The notes beneath the pieces were generated by a model that was not told the DNA's origin, ran no database searches, and saw only the letters and a program-made list of their open reading frames with translations. This document shows, one piece after another, positions 26,410 through 35,307 of a stretch of 64,000 nt of DNA. The stretch lies in the NCBI RefSeq assembly GCF_021390715.1, contig NZ_JAJGWT010000002.1:62001-126000 (forward strand), given 5' to 3'. The position numbers and the translations under genes are program-made. Numbering within the stretch: position 1 is the first letter of the stretch; the number at the start of each line of letters is the position of its first letter. This DNA is from Tenacibaculum piscium (GTDB lineage: Bacteria > Bacteroidota > Bacteroidia > Flavobacteriales > Flavobacteriaceae).

Positions 26410-26434
26410 ACTTCATTTTAAAAAAAAGCGAATC

Positions 26435-26520
26435 CGTCATGCTGAATTTATTTCAGATTCACATCCTGATTTTCCACAGTTCTCTTATTGGTGCGATGCT
26501 GAAATAAATTCAGCATGACG
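26435..26520. repeat. Inverted-repeat (REP/MITE-like) intergenic element
   Basis: Perfect 22-bp inverted repeat: arms beginning CGTCATGCTGAATTTATTTC (26435-26456) and ending AATAAATTCAGCATGACG (26499-26520) around a 42-base centre. It lies between the convergent dxs and atpG genes. GTCATGCTGAA...TTCAGCATGAC palindromes are, from memory, frequent dispersed elements in Bacteroidota genomes; I see only this copy in the window. Confidence 0.8.
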
Positions 26521-26536
26521 ATAGTTTATAAAAACT

Positions 26537-26569
26537 AAAAAAGCGAACCCATTTAGATTCGCTTTTTTT
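26537..26569. terminator. Bidirectional terminator between dxs and atpG
   Basis: AAAAAAGCGAA (26537-26547) pairs with TTCGCTTTTTT (26558-26568), ten-base loop. It has a T run on one strand and an A run on the other, so it can serve both convergent units. A second A-run plus GCGAATC lies at 26421-26434, before the inverted repeat, and could pair with the same right arm. Confidence 0.82.
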
Positions 26570-26586
26570 ATATAAATTATAGTTTC

Positions 26587-27459
26587 TTAGTTCTTTAATG
26601 CTTCCGCACCACCAACAATTTCTAAGATTTCATTGGTAATTGCTGCTTGACGTGCTTTGTTATACGTTAATAATAATTCATCACGTAATTCAGTAGCGTT
26701 ATCAGTTGCCTTGTGCATTGCAGTCATACGAGCTCCGTGTTCTGATGCAAATGAATCACGAATTGCTTTGTATAATTGTGTTTTTAAAGATTTAGGAATC
26801 AATTCTAAAACAATTTGCTCTTTAGAAGGTTCATAAAGATATTCTAAAGCTACCTTTTTATCTTCACCTTCTACTGATTCTATTGGCTCAATTGGTAAAA
26901 ACTGCTCTAATTGTGGAATTTGCGTTGCAGCATTTTTAAATTGATTATAAACAAGTTCTATTTTTTGATAAGAACCTGCTACATATAAATCCATTATTTT
27001 TTGTGCAACTTGGGCAACGTTATCATAGGTTAAATCATCAAAAATATCATTTCTATTTTCAATAATAGTATGTTCTTTTGATAAAATATCGTCTCCTTTT
27101 TTACCTATTGTTAACAAATCAACAGCAACATTACTGTATTTTTCATCAATAGCTTTTATTGTTCTTTTAACAATAGAAGAGTTAAAACCACCACATAAAC
27201 CTCTGTTGGAAGTAATTACCACTAATAATACATTTTTTACTTCTTTTTGAGTTGAATATACACCTCCAGCATCACTATCTAAAGTAGCGCTTAAGCTTTG
27301 TAATAATTCAGTAAGCTTAGAAGAATACGGACGCATTGCCGTAATTGCATCTTGAGCTTTTTTCAACTTTGCTGCCGATACCATTTTCATGGCAGAGGTA
27401 ATCTGCATTGTTGATTTTATCGAAGTAATTCTGTTACGTATTTCTTTTAAATTTGCCAT
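26587..27459 (-). CDS. atpG: F-type ATP synthase gamma subunit
   Basis: The gamma subunit is the central rotor shaft of F1. I start it at MANLKEIRNRITSIKSTMQIT (27459), the conserved N-terminal helix; an upstream in-frame ATG at 27477 adds only six residues. The 290-residue protein also has the conserved central VVITSNRGLCGGFNSSI strand and the C-terminal helix ATDNATELRDELLLTYNKARQAAITNEI. It is the last gene of the atp operon here, 71 or more bases after atpA, and the intervening spacer holds a 14-bp inverted repeat. The usual atpD and atpC do not follow. Confidence 0.97.
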   Translation of the reverse strand: MANLKEIRNRITSIKSTMQITSAMKMVSAAKLKKAQDAITAMRPYSSKLTELLQSLSATLDSDAGGVYSTQKEVKNVLLVVITSNRGLCGGFNSSIVKRTIKAIDEKYSNVAVDLLTIGKKGDDILSKEHTIIENRNDIFDDLTYDNVAQVAQKIMDLYVAGSYQKIELVYNQFKNAATQIPQLEQFLPIEPIESVEGEDKKVALEYLYEPSKEQIVLELIPKSLKTQLYKAIRDSFASEHGARMTAMHKATDNATELRDELLLTYNKARQAAITNEILEIVGGAEALKN

Positions 27460-27480
27460 ACAAATAGTAGTTAGCATTTA

Positions 27481-27536
27481 ATATTCAATATTCCGAACAT
27501 TTTAGAATATCTAAAAATAGTTGGAATATTGAATAT
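27481..27536 (-). repeat. Inverted repeat between atpA and atpG
   Basis: ATATTCAATATTCC (27481-27494) is perfectly complementary to GGAATATTGAATAT (27523-27536), with a 28-base AT-rich centre. In the atp mRNA it would form a hairpin between the two cistrons. No T run follows, so a terminator role is unlikely. Confidence 0.7.
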
Positions 27537-27548
27537 CAAAATTATTTA

Positions 27549-29129
27549 TTAAGCCTTAAATTTAGCAGAAATTTCTGCTGCTGCTGAAGTTAAAACATCG
27601 GTTACTTCATCAGTTAATTTCCCTGCTTTTAAAGTATTTAAAGTTGCTCTGTGCTTTGCATTTAAATACTGAAGATAATCACTTTCAAATTCTTTTACCT
27701 TATTTACAGGTACATCTTTCAACAAGTTTTTAGAACCTGCATAAATAATAGCAATTTGATCTTCAACAGTATAAGGATCGTTTTGTGCTTGCTTTAAGAT
27801 TTCAACATTACGTTGACCTTTAGAAATCACGTTCATAGTAGCCGCATCTAAATCAGAACCAAACTTAGCGAATGCTTCTAATTCACGATATTGTGCTTGA
27901 TCTAATTTTAACGTACCAGATACTTTTTTCATAGATTTAATCTGAGCGTTACCACCAACACGAGATACCGAAATACCTACATTAATTGCTGGACGAACAC
28001 CAGAGTTAAATAAATCTCCATCTAAGAAAATTTGCCCATCAGTAATCGAAATTACGTTTGTTGGAATGTATGCTGATACATCTCCTGCTTGTGTTTCAAT
28101 AATTGGCAATGCCGTTAAAGAACCTCCACCTTTTACGATTGCTTTTAAAGAATCAGGTAAATCGTTCATTTCACTAGCAATTTTATCGTCATTGATAACT
28201 TTTGCAGCACGTTCTAATAATCTTGAGTGTAAGTAAAATACATCTCCAGGATATGCCTCACGTCCCGGTGGTCTTCTTAATAATAAAGAAATTTCACGGT
28301 ACGCAACTGCTTGTTTTGATAAATCATCATAAACAATTAAAGCAGGTCTTCCTGTATCTCTAAAAAATTCTCCAATTGCTGCTCCTGCGAAAGGTGCATA
28401 TACTTGCATTGCTGCAGGATCTGATGCATTTGCCGCTACAATTGTAGTATAAGCCATGGCACCTTTATCTTCTAACATATTAGCGATTGCCGCTACAGTA
28501 GATGCTTTTTGACCAATAGCAACATAGATACAATACACTGGTTTCCCAGCATCGTAAAATTCTTTTTGATTTAAAATAGTATCAATAGCTACGGTAGATT
28601 TACCAGTTTGACGGTCTCCAATGATTAACTCACGTTGACCACGTCCTACAGGAATCATCGCATCAATAGATTTGATACCAGTTTGCATTGGTTCAGTTAC
28701 AGGCTCACGATAAATAACCCCAGGAGCTCTACGCTCTAAAGGCATTTGGTAAGTTGTTCCTTCAATAGGTCCTTTACCATCAATTGGCTGCCCTAATGTA
28801 TTTACAACACGTCCTACGATTCCTTCTCCAGCTCTTAAAGAAGCAATTCTTTCTGTACGTTTAACTGTAGATCCTTCTCTAACTGAGGTCGATGTACCTA
28901 ATAATACAACTCCTACATTATCTTCTTCTAAGTTTAATACGATACCTTCTAATCCGTCACCGAATTCTACTAATTCACCATATTGTACATTAGACAAACC
29001 GTAAACACGAGCAATACCATCACCTACTTGTAATACGGTACCTACTTCATTTAATGAAGCTTTAGATTCGAAGTTTGATAATTGTTCTTTTAAAATTGCT
29101 GAAACTTCAGCTGGTTTAATTCCTGCCAT
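27549..29129 (-). CDS. atpA: F-type ATP synthase alpha subunit
   Basis: The alpha subunit forms the non-catalytic part of the F1 hexamer. The 526-residue protein has the Walker A motif GDRQTGKS, the [45 protein letters not shown] block, and the signature [14 protein letters not shown]. Its N-terminus ([19 protein letters not shown]) is the usual peripheral-stalk binding part. It is located 21 bases after atpH and is fully normal in length. Confidence 0.98.
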   Translation of the reverse strand: MAGIKPAEVSAILKEQLSNFESKASLNEVGTVLQVGDGIARVYGLSNVQYGELVEFGDGLEGIVLNLEEDNVGVVLLGTSTSVREGSTVKRTERIASLRAGEGIVGRVVNTLGQPIDGKGPIEGTTYQMPLERRAPGVIYREPVTEPMQTGIKSIDAMIPVGRGQRELIIGDRQTGKSTVAIDTILNQKEFYDAGKPVYCIYVAIGQKASTVAAIANMLEDKGAMAYTTIVAANASDPAAMQVYAPFAGAAIGEFFRDTGRPALIVYDDLSKQAVAYREISLLLRRPPGREAYPGDVFYLHSRLLERAAKVINDDKIASEMNDLPDSLKAIVKGGGSLTALPIIETQAGDVSAYIPTNVISITDGQIFLDGDLFNSGVRPAINVGISVSRVGGNAQIKSMKKVSGTLKLDQAQYRELEAFAKFGSDLDAATMNVISKGQRNVEILKQAQNDPYTVEDQIAIIYAGSKNLLKDVPVNKVKEFESDYLQYLNAKHRATLNTLKAGKLTDEVTDVLTSAAAEISAKFKA

Positions 29130-29150
29130 CTTATTTCTTTGGATGTATAA

Positions 29151-29708
29151 TTAAATTTGTGAAGTGTTATGACTAGTGTCAAATTCTCTTCTTAACTTGT
29201 TGAACTGATTAGAAATACTTGCATCATACTGCACATCTCCAACACGTAAAATAAACCCTCCTATAATAGATGGATTTACTATATTTTCTATACTTGCGCT
29301 ATTTCCTGTTAAAGAAACAATTTTCGCTTGTATTTTATCTTCTAATTCTTTTGTTAAAGCTACTGCAGTAGTAACTTTAGCGAGTTGTATTCCTTTATAC
29401 TGATTATAAATTAGCGAATATTGTGTTGCAATTGACGCTAACATTGTCATACGTTTATTTTGCTCTAATACGTTAAATAAACCTTTTATAACCTTGTCTA
29501 CTTTATCACCAAAAAGGGCTATTAAAACCTTCTTTTTATCTTCAGTTTTAACGATTGGACTATTAAGCATTCTTTTTAAATCTTCACTTTCTTCAATAGT
29601 ATCAGCAATCAGCTTCATATTATCGTTTACTAGCGAATCTTTATTGGTTTGTTTTGCTAAATTTAATATTGCTTTTGCGTAACGCAATGCGGGTCTTGCT
29701 CCTTTCAT
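29151..29708 (-). CDS. atpH: F-type ATP synthase delta subunit
   Basis: The delta (OSCP-type) subunit joins F1 to the peripheral stalk. The 185-residue protein has the helical N-terminal domain (RPALRYAKAILNLAKQ...) and a C-terminal region with VTTAVALTKELEDKI and NPSIIGGFILRVGDVQYDASI, the classic delta signature. It ends in an Asp/Ser/Asn-rich tail. It begins seven bases after the atpF stop, in the standard F-H-A-G order. Confidence 0.95.
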   Translation of the reverse strand: MKGARPALRYAKAILNLAKQTNKDSLVNDNMKLIADTIEESEDLKRMLNSPIVKTEDKKKVLIALFGDKVDKVIKGLFNVLEQNKRMTMLASIATQYSLIYNQYKGIQLAKVTTAVALTKELEDKIQAKIVSLTGNSASIENIVNPSIIGGFILRVGDVQYDASISNQFNKLRREFDTSHNTSQI

Positions 29709-29715
29709 CGATTGC

Positions 29716-30213
29716 TTAATTTAAAGTAACCTCTTTTAACATTCCTTCAACTAATTTGAATTGATCTGCTGGTGAAGTTAATTCTTTTTGCACTAATTTC
29801 TGAGCGATTTCGATAGATAAATCTCCTACATTTTTCTTTAATGTAGCAATTGCAGCTTGTTGCTCTTGTTTTATAGTTGCTTTTGCATTTTCGATCATGC
29901 TAGCAGTTTGTGCTTGTGCTTCTTCTTTTGCTTCTGCGACAATATTTTCTTTAATATCACGAGCTTCTTGCATCATTGCATCTCTTTCTGCACGTGCTTC
30001 TTTTAATAATTTATCATTATCAGCTTGTAAATTTTGCATTTCTTTACGAGCATTTTCAGCTTGATCTAATGCATTTTGAATTCCTTCTTCTCTGTCATTT
30101 AAGGCAGTTAAGATAGGTTTCCAAGCAAATTTCATCATTAAAAAAATCAAGATTAATAAGATAAAAGCTTGCATTGCAAACAACCCTATTGAAAAATCAT
30201 TAAAAATTCCCAT
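29716..30213 (-). CDS. atpF: F-type ATP synthase b subunit
   Basis: The b subunit is the peripheral-stalk dimer that holds F1 against Fo. The 165-residue protein has one N-terminal membrane helix (LFAMQAFILLILIFLMMKFAW, residues about 11-31) followed by a long charged coiled coil (AENARKEMQNLQADNDKLLKEARAERD and onward), the normal structure. It is separated from atpE by a 91-base spacer that contains a strong hairpin. Confidence 0.95.
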   Translation of the reverse strand: MGIFNDFSIGLFAMQAFILLILIFLMMKFAWKPILTALNDREEGIQNALDQAENARKEMQNLQADNDKLLKEARAERDAMMQEARDIKENIVAEAKEEAQAQTASMIENAKATIKQEQQAAIATLKKNVGDLSIEIAQKLVQKELTSPADQFKLVEGMLKEVTLN

Positions 30214-30249
30214 ACTACTTAATTTTGTGTTTTTTTTTATTGTTTAATA

Positions 30250-30285
30250 AAACACTTCTGCAACCAATCGTTGCAGAAAGTGTTT
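30250..30285 (-). promoter_or_regulatory. Strong intercistronic hairpin between atpE and atpF
   Basis: AAACACTT plus CTGCAAC (30250-30264) pairs with GTTGCAG, a one-base bulge, and AAGTGTTT (30270-30285), loop of five bases. In the minus-strand mRNA it lies directly 3' of atpE and is followed only by a short T-rich stretch. It may stabilise the upstream mRNA or partly terminate transcription; both are inference. Confidence 0.65.
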
Positions 30286-30304
30286 CTTTTTAATTTCGGG
30301 AAGA

Positions 30305-30508
<204 letters not shown>

Positions 30509-30535
30509 TTAAATTAAACAAAAAATTTCATTTTA

Positions 30536-31705
30536 CTAATGGTGTTCATGTTCTTCTACTGCCATACCGATAAACAATGAAGATAACATTGTAAATATGT
30601 AGGCTTGTAAGAAAGCGACCAATACTTCAATTAACGTTAAAAATAACGTTAAAAATATAGATACACTTGTAGCACCTGCTGTTCCAAACTTCGCTTTTAA
30701 TACAATCATTAAAGCGGCAATACCCATTACTACTGAATGACCTGCTGTAATATTAGCAAATAAACGTACAAATAACGAAAAAGGCTTCGTTAAAATCCCT
30801 AAAAATTCAATAGGTGCTAAAACAAATTTCATAACGACAGGTACTCCTGGCATCCAAAAAATATGTTTCCAATAGTCTTTATTCGCTGAAAATTGTACTA
30901 TAAAAAAGGTGAAAAGAGCCAAACAAACTGTTACAGCTAATTGTCCTGTAATATTAAATCCTAAAGGAGTTAATCCTAATAGGTTTGAAATCCAGATAAA
31001 AAAGAAAACAGTTAATAAGAATCCCATAAATTTACGGTAATGCTTTTCACCGATATTCGGTCTTGCTATTTCATCACGAACATACAATACTAAAGGCTCT
31101 AAAACTCTTGCAAACCCTGTTGGTATAGCTCCTTTTTTATATCCTTTGGCTAATGATCTGAATCCAAAAATCATTAATAAACCTACTAAAAACATTCCAA
31201 ATACACTTTTCGTGATAGAAAAATCTATTACTTTATGTGCATTAGTAGCATGATGTGCTTCATCAAAAGAAACGGCAGTTTCTCCTTCATTTAATTCGTA
31301 AATTTTACTGTGAATTTTAGTTAATTGCACATCGTCTGCAGTTACTACTACATGACCATCATCATTATGATGAAATGCTGAAGACATAAAAGTTTTCAAT
31401 CCTTTACTTGTCCAAACAATAACTGGTAATGCAAATCCCACGTGTTTTCTTTCATTTTGATCATTTGTATAAGAAAATAATGAAAAATCGTGTGAATCTG
31501 CTAAGTGATGCTTTTTGTATGCTTCAATTTCTTCCTTTGTATTTACACGTCCACCATCTTCTAAAACAGCATGTTCATCATCTTGTAATACAACAGGTTC
31601 ACTTTCTTGTAAAGTAGTATTTCCACCTTCAGCGAACACTGAAAATGATATAAAAACTAGTGCAAGTATTGTTAAAAACTTGATAGATTTTGTTGCTATC
31701 ATCAT
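30536..31705 (-). CDS. atpB: F-type ATP synthase a subunit
   Basis: The a subunit forms the two proton half-channels next to the c ring. The 389-residue protein is longer than the E. coli one because of an N-terminal extension of about 160 residues: a cleavable-looking signal (LTILALVFISFSVFAEG), then a soluble acidic, His-rich part. The canonical region follows (YVRDEIARPNIGEKHYRKFMGFLLTVFFFIW, later FAPIEFLGILTKPFSLFVRLFANITAGHSVV with the essential Arg), then the last helices. Such an extension is normal for Bacteroidota. The protein ends in a histidine/glutamate tail. A promoter is found right before the gene. Confidence 0.95.
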   Translation of the reverse strand: MMIATKSIKFLTILALVFISFSVFAEGGNTTLQESEPVVLQDDEHAVLEDGGRVNTKEEIEAYKKHHLADSHDFSLFSYTNDQNERKHVGFALPVIVWTSKGLKTFMSSAFHHNDDGHVVVTADDVQLTKIHSKIYELNEGETAVSFDEAHHATNAHKVIDFSITKSVFGMFLVGLLMIFGFRSLAKGYKKGAIPTGFARVLEPLVLYVRDEIARPNIGEKHYRKFMGFLLTVFFFIWISNLLGLTPLGFNITGQLAVTVCLALFTFFIVQFSANKDYWKHIFWMPGVPVVMKFVLAPIEFLGILTKPFSLFVRLFANITAGHSVVMGIAALMIVLKAKFGTAGATSVSIFLTLFLTLIEVLVAFLQAYIFTMLSSLFIGMAVEEHEHH

Positions 31706-31748
31706 ATCTTAAATTTGAATAAAGGTTTAAGGTCTGTAAATTTCCGTG

Positions 31749-31777
31749 CAAAGGTACATATTTAATTAAAACTACAA
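31749..31777 (-). promoter_or_regulatory. Promoter in front of atpB
   Basis: On the minus strand: TTG (31777-31775), 18 bases, TACCTTTG (31756-31749). This is one base short of the ideal spacing. The predicted leader is about 37 nt. It would let atpBEFHAG be transcribed independently of the four genes upstream. Confidence 0.7.
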
Positions 31778-31843
31778 ACCGTTTTTATCTTAGTTTTTTT
31801 TTGATTGTAAACTAGCTCTTAAAAGTGGCTAAAAAAAAGCAAA

Positions 31844-32224
31844 CTACTTATTGTTTAACAACTTAAAAACGCCCATTGCTTCGGTTGTCAAAAACAAAAA
31901 TAAGGGTACCACTAGCGATATTCGTGCGGGCTGGATGAGTTTTACTTCTGTAAATACGTCATTTTTAAAAATTAAAACAAAGAAACCTATCTTTAAAAGC
32001 ATCGATGCTAAATAGACATATCCAGCTTCATTTGGCAGCGTATCGGCGATAAATTCGAGGATTATATATACCAAACTTGTTGCGATGACATGAAATAAAT
32101 ACATCGAAAGTAGTGAATAGGGCAATACTACTTCTTGCATTTTTAAGATATATGTATGCAAAAAATAGCTTACTGCAAATAACAATAGTACTGCAGTAAT
32201 AAAATACAAAATACGTTTACTCAT
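31844..32224 (-). CDS. Small membrane protein of the atp gene cluster (DUF6168-like)
   Basis: A 126-residue protein with four predicted membrane helices (about 5-22, 38-60, 70-88 and 102-120). The position between an AtpZ/AtpI-type gene and atpB is that of the AtpI-like accessory protein, and Flavobacteriaceae commonly have such a small membrane protein here. I believe the family is DUF6168, from memory. An assembly or Mg2+/ring-insertion role like AtpI is possible, but there is no direct evidence. Confidence 0.7.
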   Translation of the reverse strand: MSKRILYFITAVLLLFAVSYFLHTYILKMQEVVLPYSLLSMYLFHVIATSLVYIILEFIADTLPNEAGYVYLASMLLKIGFFVLIFKNDVFTEVKLIQPARISLVVPLFLFLTTEAMGVFKLLNNK

Positions 32225-32277
32225 TATAAATTTATATATTTTTACTTAAAAAAATCCCTTAAATATTGTACAAATAT

Positions 32278-32499
32278 TTATTTAGATATTTTAGAAACTT
32301 GCGATATTACCGAAAACATTGCTACAAAAACAGCTACTAACGTACATATTTTAGTATACAATTCGTTTTCATTGATATAGTTTGCATCTAGCCATTGACC
32401 GAGTAAATTCCCTAAATAAATGGTGATTCCCATTTGAAAAGCGATACTGGTAAACTGAAGATATTTACTACGCGGTTTTTTCTTTATGTTTTTGTTCAT
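32278..32499 (-). CDS. AtpZ/AtpI family ATP synthase accessory protein
   Basis: A 73-residue protein with a lysine-rich start and two membrane helices (YLQFTSIAFQMGITIYLGNLLGQWLD and ICTLVAVFVAMFSVISQVS). The Q-MG-T-Y-GNLLGQWLD pattern is that of the ATPase gene 1 (AtpZ-type) family that precedes atpB in many bacteria and has been linked with Mg2+/Ca2+ uptake for the synthase. Its first 32 bases overlap the end of the bactofilin gene in another frame, which suggests translational coupling. Confidence 0.8.
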   Translation of the reverse strand: MNKNIKKKPRSKYLQFTSIAFQMGITIYLGNLLGQWLDANYINENELYTKICTLVAVFVAMFSVISQVSKISK

Positions 32500-32875
32500 T
32501 ATTATTTAATTCTTTTACGCTCCCTTTCATGGCGCAGGTTGCGTTGAAAGAAGCTCCTGGTTCTACGGATAATTTACCAATAATAACATCTCCATTAATA
32601 TTGGCGGTTCCTTTTACGGTTAAGGTATTTGCTACGATTAATTCTCCTGAAAACTTCCCTTCAATATCGGCATTGGTACAGGTTACTTTTCCTTTAATAA
32701 AACCAGTTTGTCCGACAATCACTCTACCTTTTGTATTGATAGTTCCGTCTAAATTTCCATCAATTCTAAAATCTCCTTCTGAAATAATATCTCCTTTTAT
32801 TTGGGTATTTTTTCCGATTACATTTCTTTCAGAAACTTTATTTTCACTTATTTTTTTACTTTCTTTACCGAACAT
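32468..32875 (-). CDS. Bactofilin (polymer-forming cytoskeletal protein)
   Basis: A 135-residue bactofilin with the DUF583 beta-helix core (residues about 22-115), seen as regular hydrophobic/glycine repeats: IGKNTQIKGDI, EGDFRIDGNLDGTI, GRVIVGQTGFIKGKV, NADIEGKFSGEL, LTVKGTANINGDVI. Short charged disordered tails flank it. Bactofilins polymerise without nucleotide and position cell-wall enzymes or morphology factors. It starts 11 bases after sprE and overlaps the AtpZ-like gene, so it sits in one operon between a gliding/secretion lipoprotein and the ATP synthase genes. Confidence 0.93.
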   Translation of the reverse strand: MFGKESKKISENKVSERNVIGKNTQIKGDIISEGDFRIDGNLDGTINTKGRVIVGQTGFIKGKVTCTNADIEGKFSGELIVANTLTVKGTANINGDVIIGKLSVEPGASFNATCAMKGSVKELNNNEQKHKEKTA

Positions 32876-32886
32876 ATTTTAGGGAT

Positions 32887-35172
32887 TTATTTTTTTAATT
32901 GTGCTAATATTTCTGTTGCTTTTTCGCCTTCTTTTGTATTTTGATAGCCCATTGCTACAAATTCTAACGCTTTTATATAGGTTTTTTTGTCTTTATATTT
33001 ACCGATAGCGATTGCTTTTAACAATACAAATTTAGGGGTTAATTTTGAATCTATACTACTTAAAGATAGCCTATCGATTTCTTTGACGACTTGTTCGAAT
33101 TTATTTTCTTTATATAAGTAATAAATTTCTTTGTATTTTTTATTTGCGATAGCTTCTTGACTATTTTCTGTCTTTTTTTCTGATAATTTTTGAGTTGGGT
33201 TTCGAATTATTTTAGCGAACCTTGTTTGTGGATATTTTGTTAGAATACTATTTTTATATTGATTTGCTTTTTCAAGATTATTAATTCCTGTATAAATTTG
33301 ATATAAGTGATACTTTATAGGTAATTCTAGGGAATTATCATGTTGTTTATCTTGTTCTTTTTGCAAACGTATTAGGTTTTTAATGGCAAGATTGCTATTT
33401 ATAAATTGTTCTTTATAGAGTAATCCTAATTGATATAAGGCATCATTACGTTTTTCGATTAATGTTGTAATCTCTTTTTCATCAGTAGGGATTTCGTTTA
33501 AATAGGTTGCTATTTCGTAGCGTTTATCGGTTATTTTTGTTGTTGATTTTTCATCAACAATAGTAACGAGATTATTATTATTAGTTGTTGTTGCTGAGAT
33601 TCGCCAATTATCTTCTAACAGACGTGTTCCCCAATTTTTTTGAAAGGCTATTTTTCCAAACGCTAAAGCTTGCGTATTATAGAAATACCATTTTCCTTTA
33701 TTATTAGCATTGTTGGTTTTATTTGCGAAATCATTGGTAAAACTTCCAAAGGAATTGCCAAAATTTTGAGCATTTAACGCTTGTTGTTTTTGAGCTTGGT
33801 CTTGTTGTTTTATTTTTGCGATATGCTGTTGAAAAAAAGCATTTTTTTCTTGATTTGTCATCGCAACTAGGCTTAGAATACTATCATTATTTTTAACGAT
33901 TTCTTCGTATTTTCGTAAGGTTGTGAGTCCTTTATTTTTTCTTCGGATTCTTCGGATTCGTTTTTCGAGTTCAAATTCTTTTGGCGTAACATTTAAAACG
34001 CTGTCATAATAATTACCTGCTAGCACGTATTTTTGGGTATCGAAAGCGATATTTCCTAAACGTTCGTATGCGTATGTTTTTTGATATTCGTTATTATGTT
34101 TTGCGTTTAATGATTTTTTAAAATAATCGATGGCATTTTGGCGATTATTTCGACCAATTTCGAGGACTCCTGCTTGATAATATAAGGCGTTTAAAAATTT
34201 TCGATTATCGGAATTTCGGATTAATTTTTTCAATTTGGCTAATACAATAACAGATGTGCTATCATTTGGAGTATTTTTTGCCATTTCGATGGTTGCTCGA
34301 ATTCGGTATTTGTAGGGTGCTTTTTTTATTTCTGATAATTTTTCAAATACGATACGTGCGGAATCTTTATAGTTTAATTGGCTATAAATTTGCCCTAAAA
34401 CGAACATATTTCGAGATGCTTGTTCTTTATTTTTAAATATTTCAGTTGTTTTTGTTAAGTGTTCAATTACTTTTTGAATGCTATCTGTTTTTTGATACGC
34501 CATTGCCATTGCGGTATGTGCTTGTTCTTTGATGACAGCTGGTAATTGTTTTTCATTTTTTTCAACTTCCAATAGAAATTTGAGTGATTCTATGGCTAAT
34601 TTTTCATTATCGAGTCGAATATTTGTTTTAGCGCGCCAAATTTTCGTTTGGTTGATAAGGCTTGCATTTGGATAATTTATGATACTATAATTAAAGGCTT
34701 CTATCGCAGGAATAAAGCGTTGTGTGTAGTATCTTGCTTTTCCTAATAGTAGATAAGCGTCATCAATTTGGCGATTTTTTTCATATCCATTGATATTCAT
34801 GGAATGTTTTTGAATTGCTTTTACGGCTTTTTCTTCTGCTTTTTCGAAATTGGTTAATGGTTTTTGATTTTCATCATCTTCTGTTGTTTGATTTTCATCA
34901 AATCCTGCACCTGGTTGTAGTGTTGGGAGTACGATTTCGGTTTCATCAAAAGTGATGGGTTCAATTTGTAATTGTTTCCAGAAATTATCTTGATGTTTAT
35001 CTTGAATTTCTTGAAGTCCTTTTAAGTAGGCTTGTTCACCATTAAACAGCACGTTATATTTTGTAGTAAGTGCGTGGAAGTTTCGATTTAAAAAAGTATC
35101 TTTTTTCACACTACAAGAATATATTGTAGTTAAAATCAAGTTAAAAACTAAGAATTTTGATAATTTATTCAT
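32887..35172 (-). CDS. sprE: Type IX secretion / gliding TPR lipoprotein SprE (PorW)
   Basis: A 761-residue lipoprotein: signal with lipobox ending at Cys20 (TTIYSC), then FLNRNFHALTTKYNVLFNGEQAYLKGL, the conserved N-terminal block of SprE/PorW, followed by many TPR-like helical repeats (DAYLLLGKARYYTQRFIPAIEAFNY, NEYQKTYAYERLGNIAFDTQKY). SprE is needed for gliding and for secretion through the type IX system, where PorW is thought to link the rotary motor with the SprA translocon. The neighbours bactofilin and atp genes are commonly seen beside it in flavobacteria (from memory). The length is normal. Confidence 0.88.
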   Translation of the reverse strand: MNKLSKFLVFNLILTTIYSCSVKKDTFLNRNFHALTTKYNVLFNGEQAYLKGLQEIQDKHQDNFWKQLQIEPITFDETEIVLPTLQPGAGFDENQTTEDDENQKPLTNFEKAEEKAVKAIQKHSMNINGYEKNRQIDDAYLLLGKARYYTQRFIPAIEAFNYSIINYPNASLINQTKIWRAKTNIRLDNEKLAIESLKFLLEVEKNEKQLPAVIKEQAHTAMAMAYQKTDSIQKVIEHLTKTTEIFKNKEQASRNMFVLGQIYSQLNYKDSARIVFEKLSEIKKAPYKYRIRATIEMAKNTPNDSTSVIVLAKLKKLIRNSDNRKFLNALYYQAGVLEIGRNNRQNAIDYFKKSLNAKHNNEYQKTYAYERLGNIAFDTQKYVLAGNYYDSVLNVTPKEFELEKRIRRIRRKNKGLTTLRKYEEIVKNNDSILSLVAMTNQEKNAFFQQHIAKIKQQDQAQKQQALNAQNFGNSFGSFTNDFANKTNNANNKGKWYFYNTQALAFGKIAFQKNWGTRLLEDNWRISATTTNNNNLVTIVDEKSTTKITDKRYEIATYLNEIPTDEKEITTLIEKRNDALYQLGLLYKEQFINSNLAIKNLIRLQKEQDKQHDNSLELPIKYHLYQIYTGINNLEKANQYKNSILTKYPQTRFAKIIRNPTQKLSEKKTENSQEAIANKKYKEIYYLYKENKFEQVVKEIDRLSLSSIDSKLTPKFVLLKAIAIGKYKDKKTYIKALEFVAMGYQNTKEGEKATEILAQLKK

Positions 35173-35251
35173 ATAGTTACGCTTTTACTGTACAACAAGT
35201 ATATTTGGGTATTTATTGTAGGTAAAGGTGTAAAAATAGCAATAAAAAAAT

Positions 35252-35281
35252 AAAAAAGCATCAATATAATTGATGCTTTTT
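35252..35281 (-). terminator. Terminator after the DUF4837 gene
   Basis: AAAAAAGCATCAAT and ATTGATGCTTTTT form a perfect stem with a three-base loop. On the minus strand a T run follows. It separates the mltD-DUF4837 unit from the sprE-atp unit. Confidence 0.88.
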
Positions 35282-35307
35282 GATATTCTTTTTAAAATAA
35301 AATGGGC

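Noticed and set aside
31790..31842. Terminator between the small membrane protein and atpB
   Set aside because: Only a short interrupted stem can be drawn near the A-run; no convincing hairpin with T tail in the transcript direction.
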